Positions 34,894 through 43,258 of a stretch of DNA of 64,000 nt are shown here, one piece after another. Both the position numbers and the translations under genes were made by a program. Within the stretch, counting starts at the first letter, position 1. Each line of letters starts with the position of its first letter. The DNA comes from Bradyrhizobium sp. 138 (GTDB lineage: Bacteria > Pseudomonadota > Alphaproteobacteria > Rhizobiales > Xanthobacteraceae). The stretch covers positions 434,001 through 498,000 of the forward strand of contig NZ_JADPKT010000022.1 in NCBI RefSeq assembly GCF_023074075.1, written 5' to 3'. The notes beneath the pieces are model-generated. The model was not told the DNA's origin and made no database searches. It saw nothing but the letters and a program-made list of their open reading frames with translations.

Positions 34894-35781
34894 ATGAAAA
34901 CGATGACGGCGGCGCTTCAAAACTACCATGCCCGGATGCAGCGGGTGCTGGATCACATCGACCGGCATCTGGACGACGATCTGGACCTGGATAGGCTGAG
35001 CAGTGTTGCCGCCTTCTCGAAATTTCATTTCCACCGGCAGTTTGCGGCGGCCTTCGGGCTGTCGGTGCATCGCTATATCCAGCTGGCCCGTATGAAGCGC
35101 GCTTCCTATCGGCTGGCTTACGTCGACGCTCAAAGCATCACGGAGATCGCGATGGATGCCGGCTACGATGCACCGGACGCCTTCGCCCGCGCCTTTCGGC
35201 AACGGTTCGGGCAATCGCCGTCGTCATTCCGGAAATCTCCCGACTGGGAGCCGTGGCTTGCGGCCTTCGGGCCTCTCGACAACGCGAGGAGCAAGCTCAT
35301 GAAGATTTTTACCGCTGACGACGTGACGATACGCGATGTGCCCACCACAAAGGTGGCAATCATGGAGCATCGGGGCGACCCGGCGACGCTCGGCGCCACC
35401 ATCCAGCGGTTCATCGCGTGGCGCAAGGGCGCCGGCCTGCACCCCAGGACAAATCCGACGTTCAATGTCTGGCGTCCCGGGCGGAATCCTGCGTCTACTG
35501 CCGATTACAGCACAGATCTATGTGTCGGGACCGACCAGCCGATCGAGGCGAACGGCGAAGAAATCAAGGCCGGCGAGATCCCCGGCGGACGCTGCGCCGT
35601 GCTGCGAATCGTCGGCTACACCGACAATCTCGAGCCCGCTGCGCTCTACCTTTATCGCGACTGGCTTCCCACCAGCGGCGAGGAAGCACGCGACTTCCCG
35701 ATCTACTGCCAGCGGCTGAGCTTCTTCCCGGAAGTGCCGGAGCATGAGACAGTCGCGGAGCTGTTCTTGCCGCTGAAATGA
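34894..35781 (+). CDS. AraC-family regulator with GyrI-like effector domain
   Basis: A 295-residue protein. The N-terminal AraC double helix-turn-helix occupies residues 10-110 (VLDHIDRHLDDDLDLDRLSS, FSKFHFHRQFAAAFGLSVHR, ITEIAMDAGYDAPDAFARAF). The C-terminal domain (from about 135) is GyrI-like/effector-binding: VTIRDVPTTKVAIMEHRGDP, then GGRCAVLRIVGYTDNLE and a YLYRDWLPTSGEEARDFP segment. Such Rob/BmrR-like proteins sense hydrophobic drugs. Start: ATG 34894 or 34903; a GTG at 34879 is also in frame. It is enclosed by 80-bp inverted repeats. Confidence 0.9.
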   Translation: MKTMTAALQNYHARMQRVLDHIDRHLDDDLDLDRLSSVAAFSKFHFHRQFAAAFGLSVHRYIQLARMKRASYRLAYVDAQSITEIAMDAGYDAPDAFARAFRQRFGQSPSSFRKSPDWEPWLAAFGPLDNARSKLMKIFTADDVTIRDVPTTKVAIMEHRGDPATLGATIQRFIAWRKGAGLHPRTNPTFNVWRPGRNPASTADYSTDLCVGTDQPIEANGEEIKAGEIPGGRCAVLRIVGYTDNLEPAALYLYRDWLPTSGEEARDFPIYCQRLSFFPEVPEHETVAELFLPLK

Positions 35782-35804
35782 ACTCCCTGCGTCATTCCGC
35801 AGGG

Positions 35805-35883
35805 ATCGCATATGGCTTCTTCACGAGCTGAGCGCGCGCCTCGTCCTTCGAGACGACCGCGTCGCGGTCTCCTCAGGATGAGG
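35805..35883. repeat. Right arm of the inverted pair around the AraC-type gene
   Basis: Reverse-complement copy of 34705-34784, beginning ATCGCATATGG and ending CTCCTCAGGATGAGG. The centre reads ACCGCGTCGCGGT where the left arm has AAG in place of the central three bases as seen on the same strand. It begins 24 bases after the AraC-type stop and could also act as its transcription end. Confidence 0.85.
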
Positions 35884-36457
35884 CTAAGCATCCAGGAGTC
35901 CATCCGGCCGCATACGCACAATGGATTCCGAGTTCGCGCTGACGCGCGCCCGGAATGACGAGCGGGATTATGGCTGCCCGCGCGAGGCGTCGGGCAAAAC
36001 AGGCGGACACCCCGTCAAGCCCTCCTCGCAAAAATATTCCGCTTTCCCGAATTTCGGATTTGTGGCATATAGCCACCATCCCGGCCCTTGCCAAAGGGGC
36101 GCTTCGCGATCGTCACGAGATGCGGGCCGGGGTGCGGTGGACGCGGTAGCGCCGGCGCGATTTGCGTGAGGACAGGGCGGGCAACCGTGAGTCCCGGCGC
36201 GACGCGCATACGACACGGCGCGGTCACAGCGGTCTCGTTGATGCCTTGGGGGCGAGCACACGCAAGCCTCCAGGCAGTTCGGCGGGATCGTCCGCGGACG
36301 GAGAAGTCGTGTGGTCCTGACGCCCGGGGTTCTGGCGTCAAGTCTCAGCGGTGATGCAGCGGCCAACCGGCACGCGCATCGATCATCCGCAAGGCGACGG
36401 GGGCAATAGTGCATCGCTCCCCGGGGAGAGCACGAAGGACACCGTTAAAACCATCCG

Positions 36458-36559
36458 CGCAGGGAAGGCCGGGCGACCGGCATCACCTGTGATCCAACCC
36501 GTGTGCGTTTTTCGATGCACGCGGACCGCGGGTGCCGCCGGCGCCCGGCCTTCCCTGCG
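36458..36559. repeat. 102-bp stem-loop with 18-bp perfect arms
   Basis: Arms are CGCAGGGAAGGCCGGGCG (36458-36475) and CGCCCGGCCTTCCCTGCG (36542-36559). The 66-base loop holds an inner hairpin region with GTGTGCG and CGATGCACGC. It resembles a repeat I associate from memory with Bradyrhizobium and Rhodopseudomonas genomes; copy number needs a genome search. Confidence 0.7.
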
Positions 36560-36680
36560 CCCTTTGGTCTTCATCGGGTGCAAACGACAGCAAGCCTCGG
36601 GCGAAACGCGCCGCGAGATTGCGAAGGCGCGTCTGCGAGTCGAGCTGAAAGTTGGCGGATTCCGACGATCCACCTTGCTC

Positions 36681-36768
36681 CGTCATTGCGAGGAGCCCTT
36701 GCGACGAAGCAATCCAGGCTGCTTCCGCGGAGAGATTCCTGGATTGCTTCGCTACGCTCGCAATGACG
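36681..36768. repeat. 88-bp palindromic repeat
   Basis: Outer arms CGTCATTGCGAG (36681-36692) and CTCGCAATGACG (36757-36768); inner arms CGAAGCAATCCAG (36705-36717) and CTGGATTGCTTCG (36739-36751). The nested arms make a nearly complete hairpin, as in ERIC-like intergenic repeats. Confidence 0.8.
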
Positions 36769-36795
36769 TGGAGGGAGAATGACTCGATCTCCTCT

Positions 36796-36926
36796 CGTGC
36801 CCCGAATGCAGCGCAGCGCCCTCTTGGCGGTGCGCTGCAGAGCCGGGGCCCATGCCTCAACGGAGTCCGGAGCGCTGGGTCCCGACTGCGCAGCAGCGTA
36901 AAAACGCTGCTGCGCGTCCGGGACAC
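36796..36926. repeat. Repeat copy A of a family also at 59011
   Basis: Starts CGTGCCCCG and ends GTCCGGGACACG. It shares a 24-base identical core (36830-36853) with copy B (59055-59078), beginning GTGCGCTGCAGAGCC, and a shared GCTGGGTCCCG segment further right. Lies just upstream of the caspase-like gene. Confidence 0.7.
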
Positions 36927-37016
36927 GCGCATGAGCTACGCCGCTCCCTCCTCTCACACCGCTTTTCGCCCGGCTGCCGAACTGTTAGACTGGCGTCATT
37001 GTTTTGGGGAATTTTG

Positions 37017-38357
37017 ATGCGCGCGAGGATTTTCAATCGCGTTTTGGGGCTGGCGGCGCTGGCCCTGCTCGTCGTCGTTGCGGAGCCGGCGGCGGCCGAG
37101 AAGCGCATCGCGCTCGTGGTCGGCAACTCCGCCTACAAGAACATCACGCCGCTCGACAATCCGTCGAAGGATGCGAGCCTGATGGCGGAGACGCTCAGTG
37201 CGCTCGGCTTCACACTGGTCGGCGGACGCGCCCAGCTCGACCTCGACAAGGGCGCAATGGACGTCGCGGTGCAGAGCTTTGGCCGGCAGGTCCAGGGCGC
37301 CGACGTCGCGCTGTTCTATTATGCCGGCCACGGCGTGCAGGTCGCTGGCTCCAACTATCTCGTGCCTGTGAGCGCCAATCCGACGCGCGAGGCCGACGTC
37401 GACTTCCAGATGACCGACGTCAATCTCGTGCTGCGCCAGATGCAGGGCTCCGGCACCCGCCTCAACCTCGTCATCCTCGATGCCTGCCGCAACAACCCGT
37501 TCGGCTCACGCGGCCTTCGTTCCTCCGACGGCGGCCTTGCGCAGATGCGCGCGCCCGAGGGCACGCTAATCTCCTATGCGACCCAGCCCGGCAATGTCGC
37601 GCAAGACGGCAGCGACGGTCACAGCCCTTATACCAAGGCGCTGGCGACGACGATCCGAACTGCGGGCCTCGACGTGTTCCAGACCTTCAACCAGGTCGGT
37701 CTCGCCGTGAAGCGCGCCACCGCGGGCGCGCAGCAGCCCTGGGTGTCGTCTTCGCCGATCGACGGCACATTCTATTTCGTGCCGCCGACGCAAACCGCCC
37801 CGCCTCAGATCGCGGCGATGCAGCCCGATCCCCTGCCGGCGGAGCGTCTGCGCGCCGATCCCGACCGCGTCCCCTTGCGCGATGCGGCGCTGCTCAGCGA
37901 GCTCAGCGAACGGCTCTACGAGCTCAATTTCGACCCTGACACTCCCGACGGCCTGACGCGCGCCATCACGAAGCTGCAGCAGCGGATCGCGATGGCGCCG
38001 AATGGGGAAGCGACCGAAGGCCTGCTGCTGCGGATGCGCAAGATGGAAGATCTCAAGCCCTGGGGCTCGATCGTCTACGGGCCTGACAGCAGCAAATGGG
38101 GCATCTCGTGGAACCACGCCTCGCGGCGCGCCGCGGTGGCGGATGCGCGCGGCAATTGCGCCGGCGCCAAATGCTCGATCGAGCTCTCGTTCTACGGCCG
38201 AAGCTGCGGCGCTTTCGCGATCTCGGACAAGTCCTGGTCGCTGGTCCAGCGCGAGGGCGTGCAGCGCGCCAGGGACGCCGCGCTTGACGAATGCGGCAAG
38301 GCTGGCAAAGCTTGCCGCATTATTGGATCCGTCTGTGCGGACGGCTCCGGCCGCTGA
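37017..38357 (+). CDS. Secreted caspase-family protein with DUF4189 domain
   Basis: A 446-residue exported protein. Signal peptide (ILGLAALALLVVVAEPAAA region) then a caspase/metacaspase fold: KRIALVVGNSAYKNITPLDN, catalytic His105 in FYYAGHGVQ and Cys157 in LVILDACRNNPFGSRGL. Acidic pocket residues are consistent with Arg/Lys specificity as in metacaspases. After a linker, the C-terminal 90 residues (SSKWGISWNHASRRAAVADA, GNCAGAKCSIELSFYGRSCG) match DUF4189 with paired cysteines. Start: GGGGA seven bases before ATG 37017. The substrate is unknown; periplasmic location is inferred. Confidence 0.88.
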   Translation: MRARIFNRVLGLAALALLVVVAEPAAAEKRIALVVGNSAYKNITPLDNPSKDASLMAETLSALGFTLVGGRAQLDLDKGAMDVAVQSFGRQVQGADVALFYYAGHGVQVAGSNYLVPVSANPTREADVDFQMTDVNLVLRQMQGSGTRLNLVILDACRNNPFGSRGLRSSDGGLAQMRAPEGTLISYATQPGNVAQDGSDGHSPYTKALATTIRTAGLDVFQTFNQVGLAVKRATAGAQQPWVSSSPIDGTFYFVPPTQTAPPQIAAMQPDPLPAERLRADPDRVPLRDAALLSELSERLYELNFDPDTPDGLTRAITKLQQRIAMAPNGEATEGLLLRMRKMEDLKPWGSIVYGPDSSKWGISWNHASRRAAVADARGNCAGAKCSIELSFYGRSCGAFAISDKSWSLVQREGVQRARDAALDECGKAGKACRIIGSVCADGSGR

Positions 38358-38384
38358 TGCCTTTTTGATTTTGGGTGCTTGCTC

Positions 38385-38897
38385 ATGCCCATTGCCGTCG
38401 TCCGTCCGACAGCCCTCGCTTTCCTTCTCACGGCCGCTCTGGCCTCGCCTGCCGCCTTCGCGCAATCCGGCAGCGCCGGGGGCTCGATCGGCAATGACGA
38501 GAAGTCGCTGTCCGGCTCGCGCCAGGATCGTTCCTCCGACCGCTCGACCGAACCCGCACCCTCGGCGCGCCGAAGCAAGCCGGCGGCTGAAGAATCGCGC
38601 TCGTCGTCGCGGCGAAGCGGCGGCGGAGGTGGCGGCGGTGGCTTTGACGGCGCCTGGGCGGTCACCAGCATCGGCTGCGGCGGCTCTACGAGCGGCGCGG
38701 TCGTGGTCTCCTCGGGCAAGGTCATCGGCCAGGGCGTCACTGGCACCGTCAGCTCGAGCGGCGCCGTCAGCACTTTCGGTCACGGCGACGGCGGCGTGAC
38801 CTTCACCAGTTCGGGACGTCTCGGCGCTCGCAGCGGTTCCGGAACCTGGCGCCGCTCCGACGGCTGCGGCGGAACCTGGAGTTCCGCGAAACAGTAA
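38385..38897 (+). CDS. Secreted Gly/Ser-rich protein
   Basis: A 170-residue protein. Signal peptide (RPTALAFLLTAALASPAAFA) is followed by a charged Ser/Arg linker (SRQDRSSDRSTEPAPSARRS), a run of eight glycines after RRSG, and a compact C-terminal domain (FDGAWAVTSIGCGGSTSGAV to GSGTWRRSDGCGGTWSS) with two cysteine-glycine pairs. The C-terminal part looks like a small beta-rich lipocalin-like or heparinase-unrelated domain; I do not recognise it. It follows the caspase gene by 27 bases and probably shares its transcript. Confidence 0.72.
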   Translation: MPIAVVRPTALAFLLTAALASPAAFAQSGSAGGSIGNDEKSLSGSRQDRSSDRSTEPAPSARRSKPAAEESRSSSRRSGGGGGGGGFDGAWAVTSIGCGGSTSGAVVVSSGKVIGQGVTGTVSSSGAVSTFGHGDGGVTFTSSGRLGARSGSGTWRRSDGCGGTWSSAKQ

Positions 38898-39048
38898 CGC
38901 CGGAAGATCCCCGATTTCGCCGCGGAACGAACGCCCCGCAGGCCCGATTCAAGCCACATCCTCTCCGGATTTGCGGCTCATTGCCACCCAAGTCTTTGAT
39001 GACAAAGGGGTGGTTAAGAGTTGCGTCATGCGTAACCGGGAGACCAGG

Positions 39049-40251
39049 ATGGGCAACCGCACCGCAAAATTCGTATCCGCGCTGGTCGGCAGCATCATCG
39101 CTGGCCTGCCACTGGCCGCCGTGTCGCAGAACGCGCCGGACACATCGAGCACGGCCAATGCGGCCGCCGACTGTCTCGCCTCGCCGAAAGGCGCCGCTCC
39201 GCAGGGGCAGCATTGGTACTATCGCGTCGAACGCACGACCAAGCGACAGTGCTGGTATCTGCGCGCCGCCGGCGCCAAAGCCTCCCAAACCGCGCAGGCG
39301 ACGACCGATGCACAAGATACTGATTCAACGGCGCCGCAATCCCTGCAGAATGCGCGAGCCCAATACGTTGCCCCGCAAGGTGTCGCGCCGGGTGCGCCGA
39401 ACATGACCGCGCCTGCGCCGGCCGCAGCGAGTACGCCACCAGTCGCGCAACAGCCGGCGGCCACCAACAACGACACCGCGCAGCCTGCCGTCGCGACGCG
39501 CTGGCCCGATGCTGCCATGCCGACCGCCTCCCCCGCACCACAGCCGCAGCCTGCTCCCGTCGCAGCCGCCGCGCCACCGAGCGCCAAGCCGGCAAAGCCT
39601 GCGCCGGCGACCCCCGCCGCGGCCGACAGCGCCGACAAACCGACTGGCTCGGTCCAAATGCTGCTGCTCGTGATCGGTGGCGCGCTGGCGCTCGCCGGCA
39701 TCCTCGCCAGCCTGATCTACCGCTTCGCCGGCGGACGCGGACGCGTCCAGGCCGCCGACCGCCGCGGGCATTGGAACGATTGGACGCCGCAGGACCACGA
39801 CGGAAGCCGCGCGCCCTGGCTCGGTGCGACGGCGGCCGACTCGCCGCGCGCACAGCTGCGTCCGGTCGACTTCGATGAAGCTCCTCGACAAGCGACCAAG
39901 CGAGTGACGAAGCTTGCCGCGATCGGCCGCGAGATCGAGCAGATCGACGCGCGGAAGACGCGCGCCGCAGCGCCCAACGAGACCAGACGCGACGAGGTCG
40001 AGATCAAGATGTTCGACCGGGAATTCCAAATCGAGGCTGCTGCTCCCAAGCTCGCCGCCAGCGAGAGCGGCGAGGATCGCGATCACGCGCCTGCAGACCG
40101 CGACCGGGAGGATGCGGTCGACGTCGATGTCATCACGACGATGCTAGAACAGCTCGCGAAGCAAGGCCCACGCCTCTCGCGGCCTAACCTTGAAGCTGAG
40201 CTTGCAAACTTCGAACGAAGCCTGCGAGGCCGATCCGCCGTTCGCGCTTGA
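39049..40251 (+). CDS. Proline/alanine-rich single-pass membrane protein
   Basis: A 400-residue protein with an N-terminal signal segment (FVSALVGSIIAGLPLAAVSQ), a small Cys/Trp domain (GQHWYYRVERTTKRQCWYLR), a long Pro/Ala/Gln linker (about residues 110-205), one membrane helix (MLLLVIGGALALAGILASLI) and a charged cytosolic tail of about 170 residues (IGREIEQIDARKTRAAAPNE). ATG 39049 is chosen for GGGAG six bases upstream. The last 68 bases overlap the 3' end of gmk on the other strand. Family not recognised; I know similar proteins only as hypotheticals in Bradyrhizobium. Confidence 0.75.
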   Translation: MGNRTAKFVSALVGSIIAGLPLAAVSQNAPDTSSTANAAADCLASPKGAAPQGQHWYYRVERTTKRQCWYLRAAGAKASQTAQATTDAQDTDSTAPQSLQNARAQYVAPQGVAPGAPNMTAPAPAAASTPPVAQQPAATNNDTAQPAVATRWPDAAMPTASPAPQPQPAPVAAAAPPSAKPAKPAPATPAAADSADKPTGSVQMLLLVIGGALALAGILASLIYRFAGGRGRVQAADRRGHWNDWTPQDHDGSRAPWLGATAADSPRAQLRPVDFDEAPRQATKRVTKLAAIGREIEQIDARKTRAAAPNETRRDEVEIKMFDREFQIEAAAPKLAASESGEDRDHAPADRDREDAVDVDVITTMLEQLAKQGPRLSRPNLEAELANFERSLRGRSAVRA

Positions 40252-40843
40252 GGCGTTCGGCCTTCAGGATCGACTGCACCTCGGCGAAGGCCTCGTCGAC
40301 CTCGTGGTTGATCACGATGTAATCGTACTCCGCCCAGTGGCTCATCTCGTGGCTGGCGCGGCTCATCCGCTTGCGGATCACCTCGTCTGAATCCTGCGCG
40401 CGTGAGTGCAGGCGCGTTTCGAGATCGGCCGCCGAGGGCGGCAGGATGAAGACACGAACCACATCAACGCTTGCTTTCTCATGCAGTTGCTGTGTGCCCT
40501 GCCAGTCGATGTCGAACAGCACATCCTGTCCGACTGAGAGTGCCGCCTCCACCGGAGCACGTGGGGTCCCGTAGAGATTGTCGAACACGGTCGCCCATTC
40601 GAGCAATTCGGCGTGCTCCACCATGGTCTCGAACCTGGGCTTGCTGACAAAGAAATAATCGCGCCCCTCGACCTCACCCGGTCGCATCGGACGCGTGGTC
40701 GCCGACACCGACATTTTGAGGCCGGGCTCCCGTTCGAGCAACATCCGCGACAGCGTCGTCTTGCCCGCGCCCGAGGGCGAGGACAACACGAACATCAATC
40801 CGCGCCGCTCGACACCGTCAGTTCCGTGGCCGCCCGTCGTCAT
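40184..40843 (-). CDS. gmk: Guanylate kinase
   Basis: A 219-residue enzyme phosphorylating GMP to GDP. The P-loop is FVLSSPSGAGKTTLSR; the GMP site is SVSATTRPMRPGEVEGRDYF; the lid region has SRASHEMSHWAEYDYIVIN. It sits four bases after yicC (in transcript order). The C-terminal ends overlap the convergent membrane-protein gene by 68 bases, covering RRIGLAGFVRSLQAQLQG. Confidence 0.97.
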   Translation of the reverse strand: MTTGGHGTDGVERRGLMFVLSSPSGAGKTTLSRMLLEREPGLKMSVSATTRPMRPGEVEGRDYFFVSKPRFETMVEHAELLEWATVFDNLYGTPRAPVEAALSVGQDVLFDIDWQGTQQLHEKASVDVVRVFILPPSAADLETRLHSRAQDSDEVIRKRMSRASHEMSHWAEYDYIVINHEVDEAFAEVQSILKAERLKRERRIGLAGFVRSLQAQLQG

Positions 40844-40846
40844 CGA

Positions 40847-41734
40847 TCACTCCAGATTCTGGACTTGCTCGCGGAACTGCTCGACCACGTTTTTCATGGC
40901 CAGCCCCGTATTGGTCAGCTCGATGTCGTTCGATTTCGAGCAGCAGGTGTTGACCTCGCGGTGAAATTCCTGCGCCAGGAAGTCGAGCTTGCGGCCGATC
41001 GGACCGCCCTTGCCGATCAGCTCGCGCGCCTGCGCGATATGGGAGGCGATGCGGTCGAGCTCCTCGCGGATGTCGGCCTTGGTGGCGATCAGGATCGCCT
41101 CCTGCATCAGGCGGTCGGAATCGAAGCGGTCGGAGGTGTCCAGCAGCGCGGCGATCTGCTCAGTGAGCCTGGCCTTGATCGCCTCCGGCTTGCGGCCGGG
41201 CGCGGCTTCCGCTTTCTTCGCCAGCTGCTCGACCTCGTCCACCCGCTGGGTCAGGATCTGCCCCAGCGACGTGCCCTCGCGCTTGCGCATCGCGACGAGC
41301 TCGTCGAGGGCCTTGTCGAAGGCCTCGGCGGCCGCGGCACGCGCCGCCTTGTCCTCGTCCTCATCGCCCTCAGGCTCGGCGACCTCGACGACGCCCTTGA
41401 TGGCGAGCAGGCCGTCGATGCTCGGGGCCACCGCGTCGACCTTGCCGGCGATCACGGCGGCAGCTTTCAGGACGGCGTTGAGCACGTCCTCGTTGACGCG
41501 AACCGTGGCGGCGGCGTTGGCGCGCTTGACAGTGAGATTGGCGTAGACGGTGCCGCGCGAGAGCAGCTCGCCGGCGCGTTTCTTGGCGTGGGCCTCGAGC
41601 TCGTCGAACCCCTGCGGCAGCCGCACCCTGAGGTCAAAGCCCTTGGCGTTGACCGACTTCAATTCCCATTCGAACGTGTACGGCCCGCTTGCGCCGTGGC
41701 TTCGAGCAAAGCCGGTCATGGACGACAGCGCCAT
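40847..41734 (-). CDS. yicC: YicC-family endoribonuclease
   Basis: A 295-residue member of the YicC/YloC family, recently linked to RNA cleavage (affecting small-RNA turnover); specific targets unknown here. N-terminal SSMTGFARSHGASGPYTFEW, central variable helical region with an acidic run (AEPEGDEDEDKAAR), and the C-terminal DUF1732 motif KLDFLAQEFHREVNTCCSKS. The start at 41734 (MALSSMTGFAR) is the family start; the longer frame is non-conserved. It is upstream of gmk with three bases between. Confidence 0.92.
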   Translation of the reverse strand: MALSSMTGFARSHGASGPYTFEWELKSVNAKGFDLRVRLPQGFDELEAHAKKRAGELLSRGTVYANLTVKRANAAATVRVNEDVLNAVLKAAAVIAGKVDAVAPSIDGLLAIKGVVEVAEPEGDEDEDKAARAAAAEAFDKALDELVAMRKREGTSLGQILTQRVDEVEQLAKKAEAAPGRKPEAIKARLTEQIAALLDTSDRFDSDRLMQEAILIATKADIREELDRIASHIAQARELIGKGGPIGRKLDFLAQEFHREVNTCCSKSNDIELTNTGLAMKNVVEQFREQVQNLE

Positions 41735-41849
41735 CAGGTCAATTTCTCCGGAAACATGGGATTCGCGAGGCATCAAGCCACGCGAATCTTAAGACTATTT
41801 TGCAGGAAAGTGGAATCCGCAAAGTCCCGCAGGCAGGTCTGCAACGCGC

Positions 41850-43133
41850 CTAGCGCTGTACCACCGGCGGCGAGGGTTGCACCGCGCCCTGCCGCGCCGG
41901 CGCTGGATTGGTTGGATTGGCAGGCCGTGTCGGTTGCTTTTTCTGCTGGTTGGGCCGTGCCGGCGGCGTGGTCGCCGTCGGCGTGTCGGCGGCGCCGGGC
42001 GCGGTGGCGGCGGGCGGCGGCGCATCCTCGGCCGGCTCCACCGTGTCGTTCTGGATCTGCTTTTCCATCGCACGCAGCTTGGCCACGTTCTTCTGATGCG
42101 CGTCGTAGGTCTCGGTAAAAGCATGCCCGCCGCTGCCGTCGGCAACGAAATAGAGGTCGCGGGTGCGGGCCGGGTTGGCGGTGGCCTCCAGCGAGGCGCG
42201 GCCGGGATTGGAGATCGGGCCCGGCGGCAGGCCCTCGATCACATAGGTATTGTACGGCGACGGCTGCGTGATCTCGCTGCGCTTGATCGGCCGGCCCAAC
42301 GTGCCCTTACCGCCGACGAGGCCGTAGATGATGGTCGGATCGGACTGCAGCTTGATGCGCTGCTTGAGGCGGTTGACGAACACCGCGGCGACACGGCTGC
42401 GCTCGTCCGGCTTGCCGGTCTCCTTTTCCACGATGGACGCGAGCGTCACCAGCTGCTCCGGCGTCTTGACCGGGATGTCCTGATTGCGGCGCTCCCAGAT
42501 CTCGGCGAGCACGCGCTTGTGCGCCTGCTGCATGCGCTGGACCACCTGCTCGCGCGGGGTGCCGCGCGGGAATTTGTAGGTCTCCGGCAGCAGCGTGCCC
42601 TCGCGCGGCAGCTCGCGCACACTGCCGGTGAAGATGTCGTTGTCGGACAGACGCGCCACGATCTGCTCGGAGGTCAGGCCCTCCGGAATCGTGACCGCAT
42701 GCTGCACCACCTTGCCCTCGACGATGGTGGCGATGACGTCGCGCAAGGACGCGTTCTTCTGGAACGAATATTCACCGGGCTTGAGGTCCGAGCTCGCCTT
42801 CAGCGCGGCGACGCTGGCGATGAACACCCACGGATTGATGTCGGTGACGCCTTCCCGGTTCAGCGTCTCGGCGATGTCGCGTTTGCCGGCGCGCTGCGGG
42901 ATGTTGACGATCTTGTCGTCCCTCAGTGGTCCGGGCGCCTCCAGCACCTGCCGGCCGTAATAATACACACCGCCGGCGCCGAGCATGGCGATCAGCAGAA
43001 GGGTGATGATGGCGTTGCCGACGACCACGAACGGATTGCGCGCACGCTCCGATCGCTTCGGCGGCGGCGGGAGTTGCTCGGGCTCGAGCGCTGCCCGCGG
43101 ACTCCGGGGCGAAATGGGCGGCCTTTCACTCAT
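41850..43133 (-). CDS. mltG: Endolytic transglycosylase MltG
   Basis: A 427-residue inner-membrane enzyme cutting nascent peptidoglycan to set glycan length. Cytosolic N-terminus rich in Pro, one membrane helix (VVGNAIITLLLIAMLGAGGV), a LysM-like region (IPQRAGKRDIAETLNREGVT), then the catalytic YceG domain with the active Glu in TLASIVEKETGKPDERSRVA and IKLQSDPTIIYGL. The last 70 residues are Pro/Ala/Thr/Gln-rich (TPTATTPPARPNQQKKQPTR), an unusual low-complexity tail. Lies between fabF and yicC, as in other Alphaproteobacteria. Confidence 0.95.
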   Translation of the reverse strand: MSERPPISPRSPRAALEPEQLPPPPKRSERARNPFVVVGNAIITLLLIAMLGAGGVYYYGRQVLEAPGPLRDDKIVNIPQRAGKRDIAETLNREGVTDINPWVFIASVAALKASSDLKPGEYSFQKNASLRDVIATIVEGKVVQHAVTIPEGLTSEQIVARLSDNDIFTGSVRELPREGTLLPETYKFPRGTPREQVVQRMQQAHKRVLAEIWERRNQDIPVKTPEQLVTLASIVEKETGKPDERSRVAAVFVNRLKQRIKLQSDPTIIYGLVGGKGTLGRPIKRSEITQPSPYNTYVIEGLPPGPISNPGRASLEATANPARTRDLYFVADGSGGHAFTETYDAHQKNVAKLRAMEKQIQNDTVEPAEDAPPPAATAPGAADTPTATTPPARPNQQKKQPTRPANPTNPAPARQGAVQPSPPVVQR

Positions 43134-43258
43134 CGAAACAACCTGAATCCTGCCGGTTCAATCGCGACCTGACAATCGCTTGCCCTGCCAAATGCACGCG
43201 CCCACTTCTATGACTATCGCCGAATACGGCAAAACGGTGGATTTGTCTCAAACGCAAA

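Larger units (their letters stand above)
35884..37016. other. 1.1-kb non-coding block with several structured repeats
   Basis: No frame here has ribosome site, conserved motifs and normal composition together, although frames of 80-150 codons exist on both strands (rejected below). The block carries three palindromic structures, at 36458-36559, 36681-36768 and 36796-36926. It ends just before the caspase-like gene, whose promoter must lie in the last part. Confidence 0.55.

Noticed and set aside
34705..35883. A composite transposon around the AraC-type gene
   Set aside because: No transposase frame lies between the repeats and no flanking target duplication is apparent; only the repeats themselves are supported.
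36351..36782. Open frames of up to 143 codons in the repeat block
   Set aside because: They coincide with the palindromic repeats at 36458 and 36681; such frames recur with the repeat and are not evidence of protein.
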